DNA from: Anaerolineales bacterium
GTDB lineage: Bacteria > Chloroflexota > Anaerolineae > Anaerolineales > Villigracilaceae
Reading direction: 5' to 3'
Assembly: GCA_016789025.1 (NCBI GenBank)
Contig: JAEURC010000086.1
Location: 1-41,264 of the forward strand
DNA length: 41,264 nt
The notes under the pieces: model-generated
Databases searched by the model: none
What the model was told of the DNA's origin: nothing
What the model saw: only the letters and a program-made list of their open reading frames with translations
Shown here: positions 1 through 8,300 of the stretch, piece after piece
Layout of the letters: every line of letters starts with the position of its first letter
Numbering within the stretch: the stretch's first letter is position 1
Made by a program: the position numbers and the translations under genes

Positions 1-48
1 TAAAAAATTTGGAGGTAACCACGTATTGCATCGGAATCGCCGCAACGG

Positions 49-85
49 CGAAAAAACAAAGCGGCTCACGGACGATCCGTGAGCC
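49..85 (-). terminator. intrinsic terminator of the DEAD-box helicase gene
   Basis: On the minus strand a perfect 10-bp stem (GGCTCACGGA, 3-nt loop, TCCGTGAGCC; positions 63-85) is followed by a T-rich stretch complementary to 49-60. It lies about 75 nt beyond the helicase stop codon, in the orientation expected for terminating that transcript. No gene is visible in 1-161. Confidence 0.75.
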
Positions 86-161
86 ACCTGGTACTTCCAA
101 AGCAAACTACTGGTATCCTACGCCGCTTAAGATAACATGAGGTAAGCGATGTGTCAATGAA

Positions 162-1856
162 TCACTTCGTCTTCGTCAGCGTCAATTTTTCTTTTCCAAG
201 CCGATAATTCCCATTGTGTTTCAGCACCTGCTCCACCAGATCCTCGGGAATATCAACGAGCGTGACCTTATCCTCGATGCGGATCTTCCCGATGGTGTAG
301 CCTGGGATGTTCGCATGGAAAGCGATCGTGCCGACGATGTCATTCGGGCGGATTCCGCTCGACTTGCCCTTGTTCAACTTCAAGCGGACCATCCCCTCTT
401 CATGCGACGAGTCGCCATGACGCCTCGAACTGCCACCCCTCCCCGACTCTGCGTATTGCCCAAACGACTCTCTCTTTCCTCTTTCATCTTTCCTTCCCCT
501 ATTTGCATTTCGACCATCCCTTCGATCATCAACGCGAGCCTTTACCTCACCAATCTCCGCGATCGGTCTCTGCTTCTCATCTGCCCGCGCGATCTTCATC
601 GCCGCCGCGGCAATGTTCAACGGATCATGTCCCGCGGTGATAAGTTCCTGCACCATTTCGAGTTCGCGCTTGAATCGTCCGCGCCCAAGCCAGACTTTCA
701 TCGTTTCAATGACTTGGTTTTCACGGTAACGATGGATATCGCCAACGGTAGGAAGCGTCATTTGCGTGACGGGTTGTTTGGTCAACGCCTCCACCTCGCG
801 CAAGCGGCGTCTCTCGCGCGGCGCGAGCAACGTGATGGCAACGCCTGATTTTCCCGCGCGTCCCGTCCGACCGATGCGGTGGATGTAGACTTCGGCATCG
901 TCGGGCAAGTGAAAGTTGAAGACGTGTGAAATATCGTCAATGTCGAGTCCGCGCGCGGCGACATCGGTAGCGACCAACACTTTGAGTTGATTCGCGCGGA
1001 AGCGTCCAAGCACGCGTTCGCGGGCGTTTTGGTCCAAGTCGCCGTGGATCGCTTCAGCAAGGATTCCACGCACGACGAGTTCGTTGGCAAGTGACGCCGT
1101 CTCTGCGCGGGTGCGGGCAAAGATCAGCGCGCTTTTGATCGGCTCGATCTCGAAGAGACGCGTGAGCGCGTTGGTCTTGTCTGATTCGTGGACGAGATAA
1201 TAACGCTGTTCGATTGCCGAGGCGGTGAGTGTGCTCCTTTTAACTGCGACAGTTTGAGGGTCGCGCATGAAGCGGTCTGCCAGTTTGCGGATCCGCGCGG
1301 GCATGGTGGCGCTGAACAACGCGGTCTGCCTCTCCGTTGGAGTCGTCGCAAGGATCTTTTCCACCTCTTCCACGAATCCCATGTTAAGCATTTCGTCGGC
1401 TTCATCCAGCACGACCGTTTTGATGTCATTCAACACTAGAACTTTGCGTTCAAGCAGGTCATTCAAACGACCTGGTGTGCCGACGACAATATCCACGCCG
1501 CGTTTGAGGTTGTTGATCTGCGGACCATACGGCTGACCGCCATACACAGCCAACACGCGGATGTGAAGATGTTTGCCGTATTCGGTCATCGAATTGGCAA
1601 CTTGCAACGCGAGTTCGCGCGTGGGCGCAAGCACCAACGCCTGCGGATTCTTTTGCCTTTGAAAATTGTGGAGAATGGGAAGCGCGAACGCGGCGGTCTT
1701 GCCTGTGCCCGTCTGCGCCTGCCCGATCACATCAGCCCCCGTGAGCATGATCGGAATCATCGCGGCTTGGATCGGCGTCGGCGTGGAATAGCCGAGTTCG
1801 GTGATCGCCTGCGTGATCTCGTCACGCAGGTTTAAAGAAGTAAATTCGGTTGTCAT
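162..1856 (-). CDS. deaD: DEAD-box ATP-dependent RNA helicase (DeaD/CsdA type, DbpA-like C-terminal domain)
   Basis: The 564-residue protein should unwind RNA duplexes using ATP in the cytoplasm, with likely roles in ribosome assembly, mRNA turnover and cold adaptation. All core motifs are present: the Q motif near residue 20, Walker A AQTGTGKT near 46-53, PTRELALQ, TPGR, DEAD near 150, SAT near 183, VATDVAARGLD, and HRIGRTGRAG near 320. A charged Arg/Gly-rich linker (about 430-485) leads to a C-terminal RRM-like DbpA RNA-binding domain (about 488-555). ATG 1856 is chosen because an AGGAAAA-type ribosome binding site lies just upstream; an in-frame GTG at 1874 falls at the edge of a palindromic repeat. 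The leader is long and contains a terminator-like hairpin. The family assignment is firm; deaD versus other paralogues is less so. Confidence 0.95.
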   Translation of the reverse strand: MTTEFTSLNLRDEITQAITELGYSTPTPIQAAMIPIMLTGADVIGQAQTGTGKTAAFALPILHNFQRQKNPQALVLAPTRELALQVANSMTEYGKHLHIRVLAVYGGQPYGPQINNLKRGVDIVVGTPGRLNDLLERKVLVLNDIKTVVLDEADEMLNMGFVEEVEKILATTPTERQTALFSATMPARIRKLADRFMRDPQTVAVKRSTLTASAIEQRYYLVHESDKTNALTRLFEIEPIKSALIFARTRAETASLANELVVRGILAEAIHGDLDQNARERVLGRFRANQLKVLVATDVAARGLDIDDISHVFNFHLPDDAEVYIHRIGRTGRAGKSGVAITLLAPRERRRLREVEALTKQPVTQMTLPTVGDIHRYRENQVIETMKVWLGRGRFKRELEMVQELITAGHDPLNIAAAAMKIARADEKQRPIAEIGEVKARVDDRRDGRNANRGRKDERGKRESFGQYAESGRGGSSRRHGDSSHEEGMVRLKLNKGKSSGIRPNDIVGTIAFHANIPGYTIGKIRIEDKVTLVDIPEDLVEQVLKHNGNYRLGKEKLTLTKTK

Positions 1857-1873
1857 CGTTTTTCCTTTTTCCA

Positions 1874-1964
1874 CCCGTCATTGCGAGGAGCCCGCAGGGC
1901 GACGAAGCAATCTCCATCACAATGAGGGAGATTGCTTCGCCACTTCGTGGCTCGCAATGACGGG
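1874..1964. repeat. long nested inverted repeat (REP-like)
   Basis: The outer arms CCCGTCATTGCGAG (1874-1887) and CTCGCAATGACGGG (1951-1964) are perfect reverse complements. Inner arms GAAGCAATCTCC (1904-1915) and GGAGATTGCTTC (1928-1939) are also perfect. The element sits in the 5' leader of the helicase gene and would form a strong cruciform or RNA hairpin. Confidence 0.9.
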
Positions 1965-2044
1965 ATGATATGGAATGTTCCGACGACTCCGTTTCACTTC
2001 CTTCTTGCAAATCAAGCCTTCCTTTTCAGGTCAGCCTGCCCAAC

Positions 2045-2072
2045 AAAAAAGCCCGAGTCAACTTCATCGGGC
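2045..2072 (-). terminator. terminator-like hairpin in the helicase leader (possible attenuator)
   Basis: Read on the minus strand, GCCCGA, a 10-nt loop, TCGGGC and then TTTTTT form an intrinsic-terminator shape. No minus-strand gene lies upstream of it before the divergent kinase, so it falls in the leader of the helicase transcript and could regulate it by premature termination. The stem is only 6 bp. Confidence 0.5.
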
Positions 2073-2117
2073 GTTTGGAGAGTGTCAAAACAATTCCCAG
2101 ATTAATTACAGCGGCGA

Positions 2118-2123
2118 GAGTAT
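2118..2123 (-). promoter_or_regulatory. candidate -10 box of the helicase promoter
   Basis: TATACT on the minus strand about 260 nt upstream of the helicase start. No convincing -35 element is seen, so this is a weak proposal. The rest of 1857-2300 holds the two palindromes and the hairpin listed separately, and no gene. Confidence 0.3.
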
Positions 2124-2138
2124 AACACGATTTTAAAA

Positions 2139-2234
2139 AGACCTGACAGGTTTTCGCAAAACTGCTTCGGTCTCACGAATCCGTCTTTTCAGGGATTACA
2201 ACCGACAGGCTTCACAATAAAACCTGTCAGGTCT
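2139..2234. repeat. inverted repeat, acctg...caggt family
   Basis: Perfect 16-bp arms AGACCTGACAGGTTTT (2139-2154) and AAAACCTGTCAGGTCT (2219-2234) enclose 64 bp. It lies just upstream of the kinase gene; an upstream ATG at 2235 abuts the right arm and is therefore not favoured as the kinase start. Related elements with a CCTG/GG-TTTTC arm occur at 17591-17643 and inside the PKS-NRPS gene at 30269-30323. Confidence 0.9.
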
Positions 2235-2300
2235 ATGGTTCAGCGCATCGAAATCGCAACAGAAAATCATCTCAAACCGTGTAGAATGGGGCAATCAGGT

Positions 2301-4028
2301 ATGAACATGGACACACTCCAACCCGGACAAATGCTTGGCTCCTACCGAATTATCGAACAGGTCGGTAAAGGAGGCATGGCAACCGTCTACAAGGCGTACC
2401 AGCCATCCATGGATCGGAACGTGGCGATCAAAGTCCTGCCGCGTCAACTAGCGGAGAGCGCGGAATTCGCGGCGCGCTTCCAACAAGAGGCGCGCATCAT
2501 CGCGCGGCTCGAACATCCGCACATTTTGCCCGTCTTCGACTTCGGCGAAAGCGACGGCGTCACCTATTTCGTGATGCGCTACCTCGAAGCAGGGACGCTC
2601 AAAACCAAAATGGAGGCGGGTCCGCTTTCGCTCAACGAGATCGACCGTCTCTTCACCCAACTTGCCGAAGCCTTGAATTACGCGCACGGGCACGGCATTG
2701 TGCACCGCGACCTCAAGCCCGCCAACGCCCTCATAGACGGCAGTGGGAATTTATTCCTCACCGATTTCGGCATCGCCAAACTGTTAGAGAGCGCATCCCC
2801 CCGCCTCACGCAAACCGACGCGATCCTCGGCACGCCCGCCTACATCAGCCCCGAACAAGCAAAAGCCGAAAGCATCAACCAGCGTTCCGATATTTATTCG
2901 CTCGGCATCATCTTATATGAAATGGTCACAGGCAGTGTGCCGTTCGTCGCCGACACTCCGCTCGCCGTCATCCTCAAACACATCAGCGATCCGCTGCCGC
3001 CGCCATCCGTTCGTAAAAAAGATATCCCCGAACCGATCGAGCAAGTGATCCTCAAAGCGCTCGCCAAAGATCCAAGCGACCGCTACGCCACCGCCTCGGA
3101 ATTTCTCTCCGCATGGAAGCGCGCGCTCGAAGACGGAGAAACGATCCAACGGTCGCCCGAACCGAAATCCGCGCCCGATTCGCGCACTTGGACGGCGCTC
3201 GATCAGACTCAGGGTCAGCCTGCCTCGGCTCCGTCAAGCGTTCCCTCCTCCTCATCCAAAGGACTCACAGGCTGGGTCGTTGGATGTCTTGTGGTTGCGT
3301 GTCTTGCGTTCTCTGTCGCTGGCATTGGCATCCTCTTTCTCAACTGGCAAACGCCAGCCTTCCTCGCTCCCGCCACATCGACTCTATTCCCAACCCTCAC
3401 GCCTCTTCCTCCTACTCAACCTCCACCCCCTGAAACAACGTCCGCGCCAAATAACACCGGCGAGATTCTGCTCCAGGATGATTTCTCCCAAAACGATCAA
3501 TGGGGCACGCTCACCGACGCGGATTACTCCGTTGAATACGATGGCGAAGCGTTACGGATGAAGGTCTTCCAACAGACGAGTTGGTTCGTGTGGAGCACGG
3601 CAAGCGACACGGCGTACCAAAATATCCACATCGAAGTCACCGCCACCAACAACGACGGCGAAGCCTCCACCGCGTTCGGAATCATGTGCCACCTGCAAGC
3701 CACAAGCGATTCGTATTACTACCTCGTTATGACGCCCGGCGGAAATTACGCGATCGCCCTGACAAAAGAAGGCGAGACGGACCTGTTTCTAACCAACGAC
3801 GATCAATGGGATCATTCCGATTTGATCGTAGAAAACAAGGCCACTTACCGCGTCGGCGCGGATTGCGGCAACGGCAGGCTAACCTTGTATGTGGATGGTC
3901 AACAGATCGCATCGGTCACAGATAGCACGTTCACCAGCGGCATCGTGGGCCTCTACACATGGAGCGGCGAAAATATCCGCACGGCGGATGTTACCTTTGA
4001 CGATTTCATTGTTACAACGCTTGAATAA
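2301..4028 (+). CDS. membrane-bound Ser/Thr protein kinase with extracellular beta-sandwich domain
   Basis: A 575-residue PknB-type kinase. Residues about 14-280 form the kinase domain: glycine loop VGKGGMATVY near 21-30, VAIK lysine near 44, catalytic HRDLKPAN near 134, DFG near 155 and GTPAYISPEQ. A Pro/Ser-rich juxtamembrane stretch, one transmembrane helix (about 321-348) and a Pro/Thr linker follow. A C-terminal beta-rich domain (about 388-575, from DDFSQNDQW to FDDFIV) lies outside the membrane and resembles LamG/concanavalin-like folds. There are no PASTA repeats. Similar domains occur in the lipoprotein at 16730-17524 and perhaps at 40533-41264. The start is uncertain: ATG 2301 or 2307 just before the kinase fold, or ATG 2235 in frame but abutting a repeat. 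The ligand is unknown. Confidence 0.9.
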   Translation: MNMDTLQPGQMLGSYRIIEQVGKGGMATVYKAYQPSMDRNVAIKVLPRQLAESAEFAARFQQEARIIARLEHPHILPVFDFGESDGVTYFVMRYLEAGTLKTKMEAGPLSLNEIDRLFTQLAEALNYAHGHGIVHRDLKPANALIDGSGNLFLTDFGIAKLLESASPRLTQTDAILGTPAYISPEQAKAESINQRSDIYSLGIILYEMVTGSVPFVADTPLAVILKHISDPLPPPSVRKKDIPEPIEQVILKALAKDPSDRYATASEFLSAWKRALEDGETIQRSPEPKSAPDSRTWTALDQTQGQPASAPSSVPSSSSKGLTGWVVGCLVVACLAFSVAGIGILFLNWQTPAFLAPATSTLFPTLTPLPPTQPPPPETTSAPNNTGEILLQDDFSQNDQWGTLTDADYSVEYDGEALRMKVFQQTSWFVWSTASDTAYQNIHIEVTATNNDGEASTAFGIMCHLQATSDSYYYLVMTPGGNYAIALTKEGETDLFLTNDDQWDHSDLIVENKATYRVGADCGNGRLTLYVDGQQIASVTDSTFTSGIVGLYTWSGENIRTADVTFDDFIVTTLE

Positions 4029-5511
4029 ATTTATTACCGATCGTGTGGCGGCAATAGCCGTCTTCCTGCTGTTCATCGCCGCCGCCGCATACTACAACCT
4101 CCCCGAACCTGAATTCCTCAACACTAAATTCGGCTGGGAGTACGGCAACATCGCCGACTCGCTCGCCCTCGGTCACGGATTCGCCAATGCCTTCACGCCG
4201 CAGAGCGGTCCCACCGCATGGATGCCGCCGCTGTTCGTGTTCTTCCTCGCGGGCGTGTTCAAGGCGTTCGGCATCAAATCTCTGGCTTCGATGTGGGTGG
4301 TGTTCATTTTCAAATACGCCGCGCTCGCCGCCTCGCTTTATTTTTTACTCTCCATTACCCGGGCGACAGGATACAAACATCTTCTGTCGTTGATCTTCAT
4401 CGCGTTGATCTTTTTCAACCGCGATATTTTCTTCCGCTCCCTGCATGACGACTGGGTGAATCTATTCTTTGTATGTTGGGCTTTGTTTGCCCTATTCAGG
4501 CAGGCGACCGAATCGTTCAAAGAGGCTCGCCCGCATTTGTATTTGCTGGCAATCCTATTACCGCTGACCAATCCCGTCCTGACGCTGGCTTTTGCCGTCG
4601 CGGAAGGATTTATTCTCCTATTCCGCTCACGAGACGGGTCGCGCTCCCGCCGATGGGAACCAGCCATACTCTTCGTTATGATCGCCGCCTCCACACTTGC
4701 CTGGACGGCGCGAAATTACCAAACGTTTGGCGCGCTCATCCCCAGCAAATCCAACTTTTGGTATGACTTCTATCAGGCGAACGCCCTCGATACCGACGGG
4801 CTAACCTCCAACGAAACGTTCGCCAAATATCACCCCATCAATAAAAACGAAAACCAGCAACGCTATCTGACGGAAGGCGAAGCCCGCTTCACCGAGTCGT
4901 ACCACGGCTTATCCATGGCATGGATTCGCGCTCACCCATCGCGCCTGTTCGCCAACATCGGCAGACGCGCCTTCAGCGCGTTCATCTATTCGCATTACGT
5001 GGAAGATATTCTGCACGTCACGCCCGGCGCGATTATCGCGGAAGATATCCAAACCCTGCAACGCGCTGGGCTCATCTACATCGACGAATCAAACGTGCCA
5101 TACTGGATTTCCACCACCCTGTCTCAACCTGAGTTCAAAGCGCAGATCGCCACGCTGGAATTGAACGATTCGCCCGCAGTGATTCAGGAGTGGTCGCGCC
5201 AAATAGCGGGGCTCAAGGCTCACAAACAAAGTTGGAAGATCGTCTTGAAAACCATCTTCCTGTCCGTCATCCCCTCGCTCTGCATCGTCATTGGATTACT
5301 CATCGGAAAAATTCGCGCAAATCCAGCCTTTATGCTTTCTGTCCTGCTCTACCTGATCTATCTTGCGCCTTATATTCTCACATCCTTCTATCGCCGCTAT
5401 CAAGCGCCGCTGATCGGTTTACAATCCATATTCATTTTTCTGGTCGCCTGCGCGTTCATCGAATGGATATTGCAAAAAATCTTGGCCGCAGATTCACACG
5501 GGTTGGTTTGA
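3988..5511 (+). CDS. polytopic membrane protein, GT-C glycosyltransferase-like
   Basis: An integral membrane protein of about 507 residues with roughly ten hydrophobic segments. The first periplasmic-type loop (WEYGNIADSLALGHGFANAF, then a TAWMPPLFVFFLA segment) is typical of PMT/ArnT-like GT-C proteins, which transfer sugars from polyprenyl-phosphate donors. The acceptor cannot be named and family membership is inferred from topology and that loop. The gene overlaps the end of the kinase gene: ATG 3988 lies inside it, and an alternative TTG at 4021 overlaps the kinase stop by 8 nt, which would suggest translational coupling. No strong ribosome binding site decides between them. The shared transcription unit hints that kinase and membrane protein act on the same envelope process. 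Confidence 0.7.
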   Translation: MLPLTISLLQRLNKFITDRVAAIAVFLLFIAAAAYYNLPEPEFLNTKFGWEYGNIADSLALGHGFANAFTPQSGPTAWMPPLFVFFLAGVFKAFGIKSLASMWVVFIFKYAALAASLYFLLSITRATGYKHLLSLIFIALIFFNRDIFFRSLHDDWVNLFFVCWALFALFRQATESFKEARPHLYLLAILLPLTNPVLTLAFAVAEGFILLFRSRDGSRSRRWEPAILFVMIAASTLAWTARNYQTFGALIPSKSNFWYDFYQANALDTDGLTSNETFAKYHPINKNENQQRYLTEGEARFTESYHGLSMAWIRAHPSRLFANIGRRAFSAFIYSHYVEDILHVTPGAIIAEDIQTLQRAGLIYIDESNVPYWISTTLSQPEFKAQIATLELNDSPAVIQEWSRQIAGLKAHKQSWKIVLKTIFLSVIPSLCIVIGLLIGKIRANPAFMLSVLLYLIYLAPYILTSFYRRYQAPLIGLQSIFIFLVACAFIEWILQKILAADSHGLV

Positions 5512-5601
5512 TACATGTACCAGCCATGTCAATTCATGGCAAAGAATTTTCACACGCAAATCCCGTCGAAAACGGGAGAGCATTTTTATTTACTCCATTG
5601 T

Positions 5602-5607
5602 TATAAT
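5602..5607 (+). promoter_or_regulatory. -10 box 7 nt before the mutS2 start (leaderless promoter)
   Basis: A perfect TATAAT ends 7 nt before the GTG start at 5615, so transcription would begin at or within a base of the start codon. No ribosome binding site is present. No TTGACA-like -35 is visible at normal spacing. The rest of 5512-5614 holds only a short CCCGT/ACGGG hairpin. Confidence 0.55.
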
Positions 5608-5614
5608 TCCCCTC

Positions 5615-8041
5615 GTGGATTCTAAAACCCTGCAAGTGCTTGAATACAACAAAGTCCGCGAACGGCTGAAAGCCTTTTGCGATTTTTCCGCTTCGATGGA
5701 ACTCGCGCTCGCGTTAGAGCCGACCAATTCCTACGATCTTGCGCTTGCCCGCCTCGCCGAAACGACCGAGGCGCGTTCGCTGTTTTCCACGAACGACAAC
5801 ATCGGCATCGGCGGCGCGCACGATATCCGCCAAGCCGTTGACCTCGCCGCGCGCGGCGGCGTTCTCGATCCTGAGCAATTGCTGAACATAAAATCCACGC
5901 TGATCTCATGCCGCGAGTTGAAGAAATCGCTTGAAAGAAAAACGGATGAGTACCCGCGTCTCTCCCAAATTGCGGTTGGTCTGCCCGACCCCCACGGAAT
6001 CGTGGACTCGATCACGCGCATCCTCTCAGACCGCGGCGAGGTGTTGGATTCCGCTTCGCCCAAACTCGCCGACCTGCGCCGCGAGATCAAGATCGCGCAC
6101 GGACGATTGATGTCGCGCCTGCAAAAATATCTCACCGAGTCGGCAAATAAATTGCAAGAGCCGATCATCACCCAACGCGATGGGCGTTATGTTATCCCAT
6201 TACGCGCGGAATTCAAAGGGAGCATCAAAGCCGTCGTCCACGATCAATCCTCCAGCGGCGCGACGTTGTTCGTGGAGCCCCTTCCCGTTGTGGAACTCAA
6301 CAACGAACTGCGCGAACTCGAATTGAAAGCCCGCGACGAAGAACGAAGGATCCTCGCGGAAGTTTCCGCCCAAGTGGGCGAACATGCGGAAGAGTTCAAA
6401 TACGGCGTCGAAAATCTCGCGATGCTCGATCTCATTTTTGCGAAGGCGAAGTATGCGGAAGAGTTGCGAGCCAGTGAACCAGTACTTGGTCAAAGGTCAA
6501 AGGTCAAAAGTCAAAAGTCTTCGAAGGACGATGACCTTCGACCTTCAACTTTCGACTTTCCACACCTCAACATCGTCCATGCGCGTCATCCTCTGCTCGA
6601 TCCTCAATCCGTCGTACCGATTGACGTGAACCCGAAAGAAGGGACGCGCGCCATCATCATCACGGGTCCAAACACGGGCGGCAAGACGGTTTCGCTCAAA
6701 ACGGTCGGCTTGCTCGCCCTCATGGCGCAAAGCGGATTGCACATCCCCGCCCAGAGCGGCTCGGAGATCCCATTTTTTCACAGCGTCTTTGCCGACATCG
6801 GCGATGAACAATCCATCGAGCAATCGCTCAGCACGTTTAGCGGTCACATCACGAACATCATCCGCATCCTCAAACACATTGACCATCGTTCGCTCGTCAT
6901 CTTCGACGAACTCGGCGCGGGGACCGACCCGCAAGAGGGAGCGGCTCTCGCGCGCGCGATTCTGAGTCACCTGCTCGAAAGCGGATGCACGACTCTCGTC
7001 GCCACGCATTATCCCGAACTCAAAACGTTCGCGCACTCCACCGAAGGCGTGGTCAACGCCTCTCTTGAATTCGACATCAAGACTCTGCGCCCGACGTATC
7101 ACCTCACGCTTGGACTCCCTGGACGCTCCAACGCGCTCCTCATCGCCCAGCGACTCGGTCTCTCCCAGCCGATCATTGACTCGGCTAAGGGAGAGATTCA
7201 CCCCGATGACCTCCGCGCCGACAAACTGCTCGACGACATCCGCAAGGAACGCAACCGCACCTCGCGCGAACGCCAGAAGTTGGAGAAGGCGCGCGACAGA
7301 CTCGAAGCGCAAACCAAAGAGATCGAGAAGCGACTCGAAAAGATCGAAGACGAACGCCGCGACGTGTTAGCCAAAGCCCGCGCCGAGGGCGAACTCGAAG
7401 TGGCAGTGTTGAGAAGCAATATTGATTCACTCAAGTCACAACTCAAAAAAGCCAAACAGCCATTGGAAGCGATCAAGACAATCGAAGAGAAGATTGAAAA
7501 GGTTGAGTCCAAGATCGCCGCGCCTGTTGAAAGACGACAGACGATGGACGATAGACCATCATCGTCCAATGTCCATCGTCCATTGTCGCTCGGAGAGCGA
7601 GTCACTGTCAGCACGTTGAATGCCGAAGGTGTGGTGACAGCCCTCGGTGAGTCGGATGCGGAGGTGCAGATCGGGAGTCTGCGGGTGAGGGCGAGGATAT
7701 CGGAGTTGGTGAGGAAGTCCAACGAACAGTCATCAGTTATCAGTGAACAGTCTCCAGTCTCCAGTCTCCAGTCTCAGGTTGCCAACGCGAAATCACCAGG
7801 TTTGGAATTAAACCTGCGCGGCAAGTTGGTGGATGAAGGACTCGACGAGTTGGAAAAATATTTAGAGCGCGCGTATTCGGCGGGATTGCTGTTCGTGCGC
7901 ATCGTGCACGGCAAAGGGACGGGCAAGATGCGCGACGCGGTGCGCAATGCATTAAAGAGCAATGAATATGTCACATCGTTCGAGGAGCCGAAGGACAACG
8001 AAGGCGGAGCGGGCGTGACCATCGCAAAGATTGCAAGATAA
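5615..8041 (+). CDS. mutS2: MutS2 family endonuclease / ribosome-rescue ATPase
   Basis: The 808-residue protein has the MutS2 layout: N-terminal core and clamp helices (1-340), an ABC-type ATPase with Walker A GPNTGGKT near 350, STFSGHITNI, Walker B LVIFDELGAGTDP, a long coiled coil (about 525-635), a KOW-like segment (LGERVTV...) and a C-terminal Smr nuclease domain (about 729-808) with LNLRG and VHGKGTGKMR. In this family MutS2 suppresses homologous recombination or splits collided ribosomes. GTG 5615 is the only plausible start and has no ribosome binding site, but a TATAAT box 7 nt upstream. Three repeat-derived insertions occur: residues about 292-315, 640-658 and 704-721, all between domains. 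The protein is slightly longer than the roughly 785 usual residues, in line with those insertions. Confidence 0.95.
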   Translation: MDSKTLQVLEYNKVRERLKAFCDFSASMELALALEPTNSYDLALARLAETTEARSLFSTNDNIGIGGAHDIRQAVDLAARGGVLDPEQLLNIKSTLISCRELKKSLERKTDEYPRLSQIAVGLPDPHGIVDSITRILSDRGEVLDSASPKLADLRREIKIAHGRLMSRLQKYLTESANKLQEPIITQRDGRYVIPLRAEFKGSIKAVVHDQSSSGATLFVEPLPVVELNNELRELELKARDEERRILAEVSAQVGEHAEEFKYGVENLAMLDLIFAKAKYAEELRASEPVLGQRSKVKSQKSSKDDDLRPSTFDFPHLNIVHARHPLLDPQSVVPIDVNPKEGTRAIIITGPNTGGKTVSLKTVGLLALMAQSGLHIPAQSGSEIPFFHSVFADIGDEQSIEQSLSTFSGHITNIIRILKHIDHRSLVIFDELGAGTDPQEGAALARAILSHLLESGCTTLVATHYPELKTFAHSTEGVVNASLEFDIKTLRPTYHLTLGLPGRSNALLIAQRLGLSQPIIDSAKGEIHPDDLRADKLLDDIRKERNRTSRERQKLEKARDRLEAQTKEIEKRLEKIEDERRDVLAKARAEGELEVAVLRSNIDSLKSQLKKAKQPLEAIKTIEEKIEKVESKIAAPVERRQTMDDRPSSSNVHRPLSLGERVTVSTLNAEGVVTALGESDAEVQIGSLRVRARISELVRKSNEQSSVISEQSPVSSLQSQVANAKSPGLELNLRGKLVDEGLDELEKYLERAYSAGLLFVRIVHGKGTGKMRDAVRNALKSNEYVTSFEEPKDNEGGAGVTIAKIAR
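6490..6560. repeat. imperfect inverted repeat inside mutS2
   Basis: Direct AAAGGTC/AAAAGTC units on the left arm are answered by GACCTTC/GACTTT units on the right arm, giving a palindromic element read in frame as a Lys/Ser-rich segment between the core domain and the ATPase. Homologues are expected to lack this segment. Confidence 0.7.
7534..7587. repeat. imperfect palindrome inside mutS2 (gatggacgat family)
   Basis: Left units GACGATGGACGATAG and right units CCAATGTCCATCGTCC are partly complementary. The element is translated in frame as a hydrophilic stretch between the coiled coil and the KOW-like segment. Confidence 0.65.
7725..7777. repeat. agtctcc/cagttatcagt repeat inside mutS2
   Basis: CAGTTATCAGTGAACAGT followed by about four copies of a CTCCAGT heptamer. 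It is translated as a Ser/Gln-rich linker just before the Smr domain. The same building blocks occur between genes at 9161-9214. Confidence 0.7.
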
Positions 8042-8051
8042 AGGAGGCAAC

Positions 8052-8297
8052 ATGGCCCTCGACGATGCCATCAAACAAATGACCGACGCGATCAAAGCGG
8101 CTTACTCGAATGCCGAGGTGAAGATAGCAAAGATGTCCGATGAGGAGGCGCGGCTTTCGGTGTACGCGCCCGCAGGGGATATGCAAAGAATCAAAGACGC
8201 GACATTTCAGCCCGCGATTGATCTGTTGAACAAAGATGGGGTGGATATTCAAGTGTTTGTGTACGATAAAGACGCGCCGCCGTTAAAGGGCGGATAA
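8052..8297 (+). CDS. conserved-looking small protein of unknown function
   Basis: An 81-residue soluble protein. ATG 8052 is chosen because a strong AAGGAGG lies 5 nt upstream, directly after the mutS2 stop (gap 10 nt), so it is probably translated from the mutS2 transcript. The sequence suggests two helices, a central beta segment (EARLSVYAPAGD) and a C-terminal beta strand (VDIQVFVYDKD). No signal peptide, membrane segment or metal-binding motif is visible. I do not recognise the family; linkage to mutS2 is positional only. Confidence 0.75.
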   Translation: MALDDAIKQMTDAIKAAYSNAEVKIAKMSDEEARLSVYAPAGDMQRIKDATFQPAIDLLNKDGVDIQVFVYDKDAPPLKGG

Positions 8298-8300
8298 AAA

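Noticed and set aside
216..848. 210-codon open frame opposite the helicase gene
   Set aside because: It lies wholly antisense to a well-supported helicase, has no ribosome binding site, and its translation has no recognisable domain.
6545..7312. 255-codon open frame opposite mutS2
   Set aside because: It is antisense to the MutS2 ATPase region, with no ribosome binding site and low-complexity charged composition.
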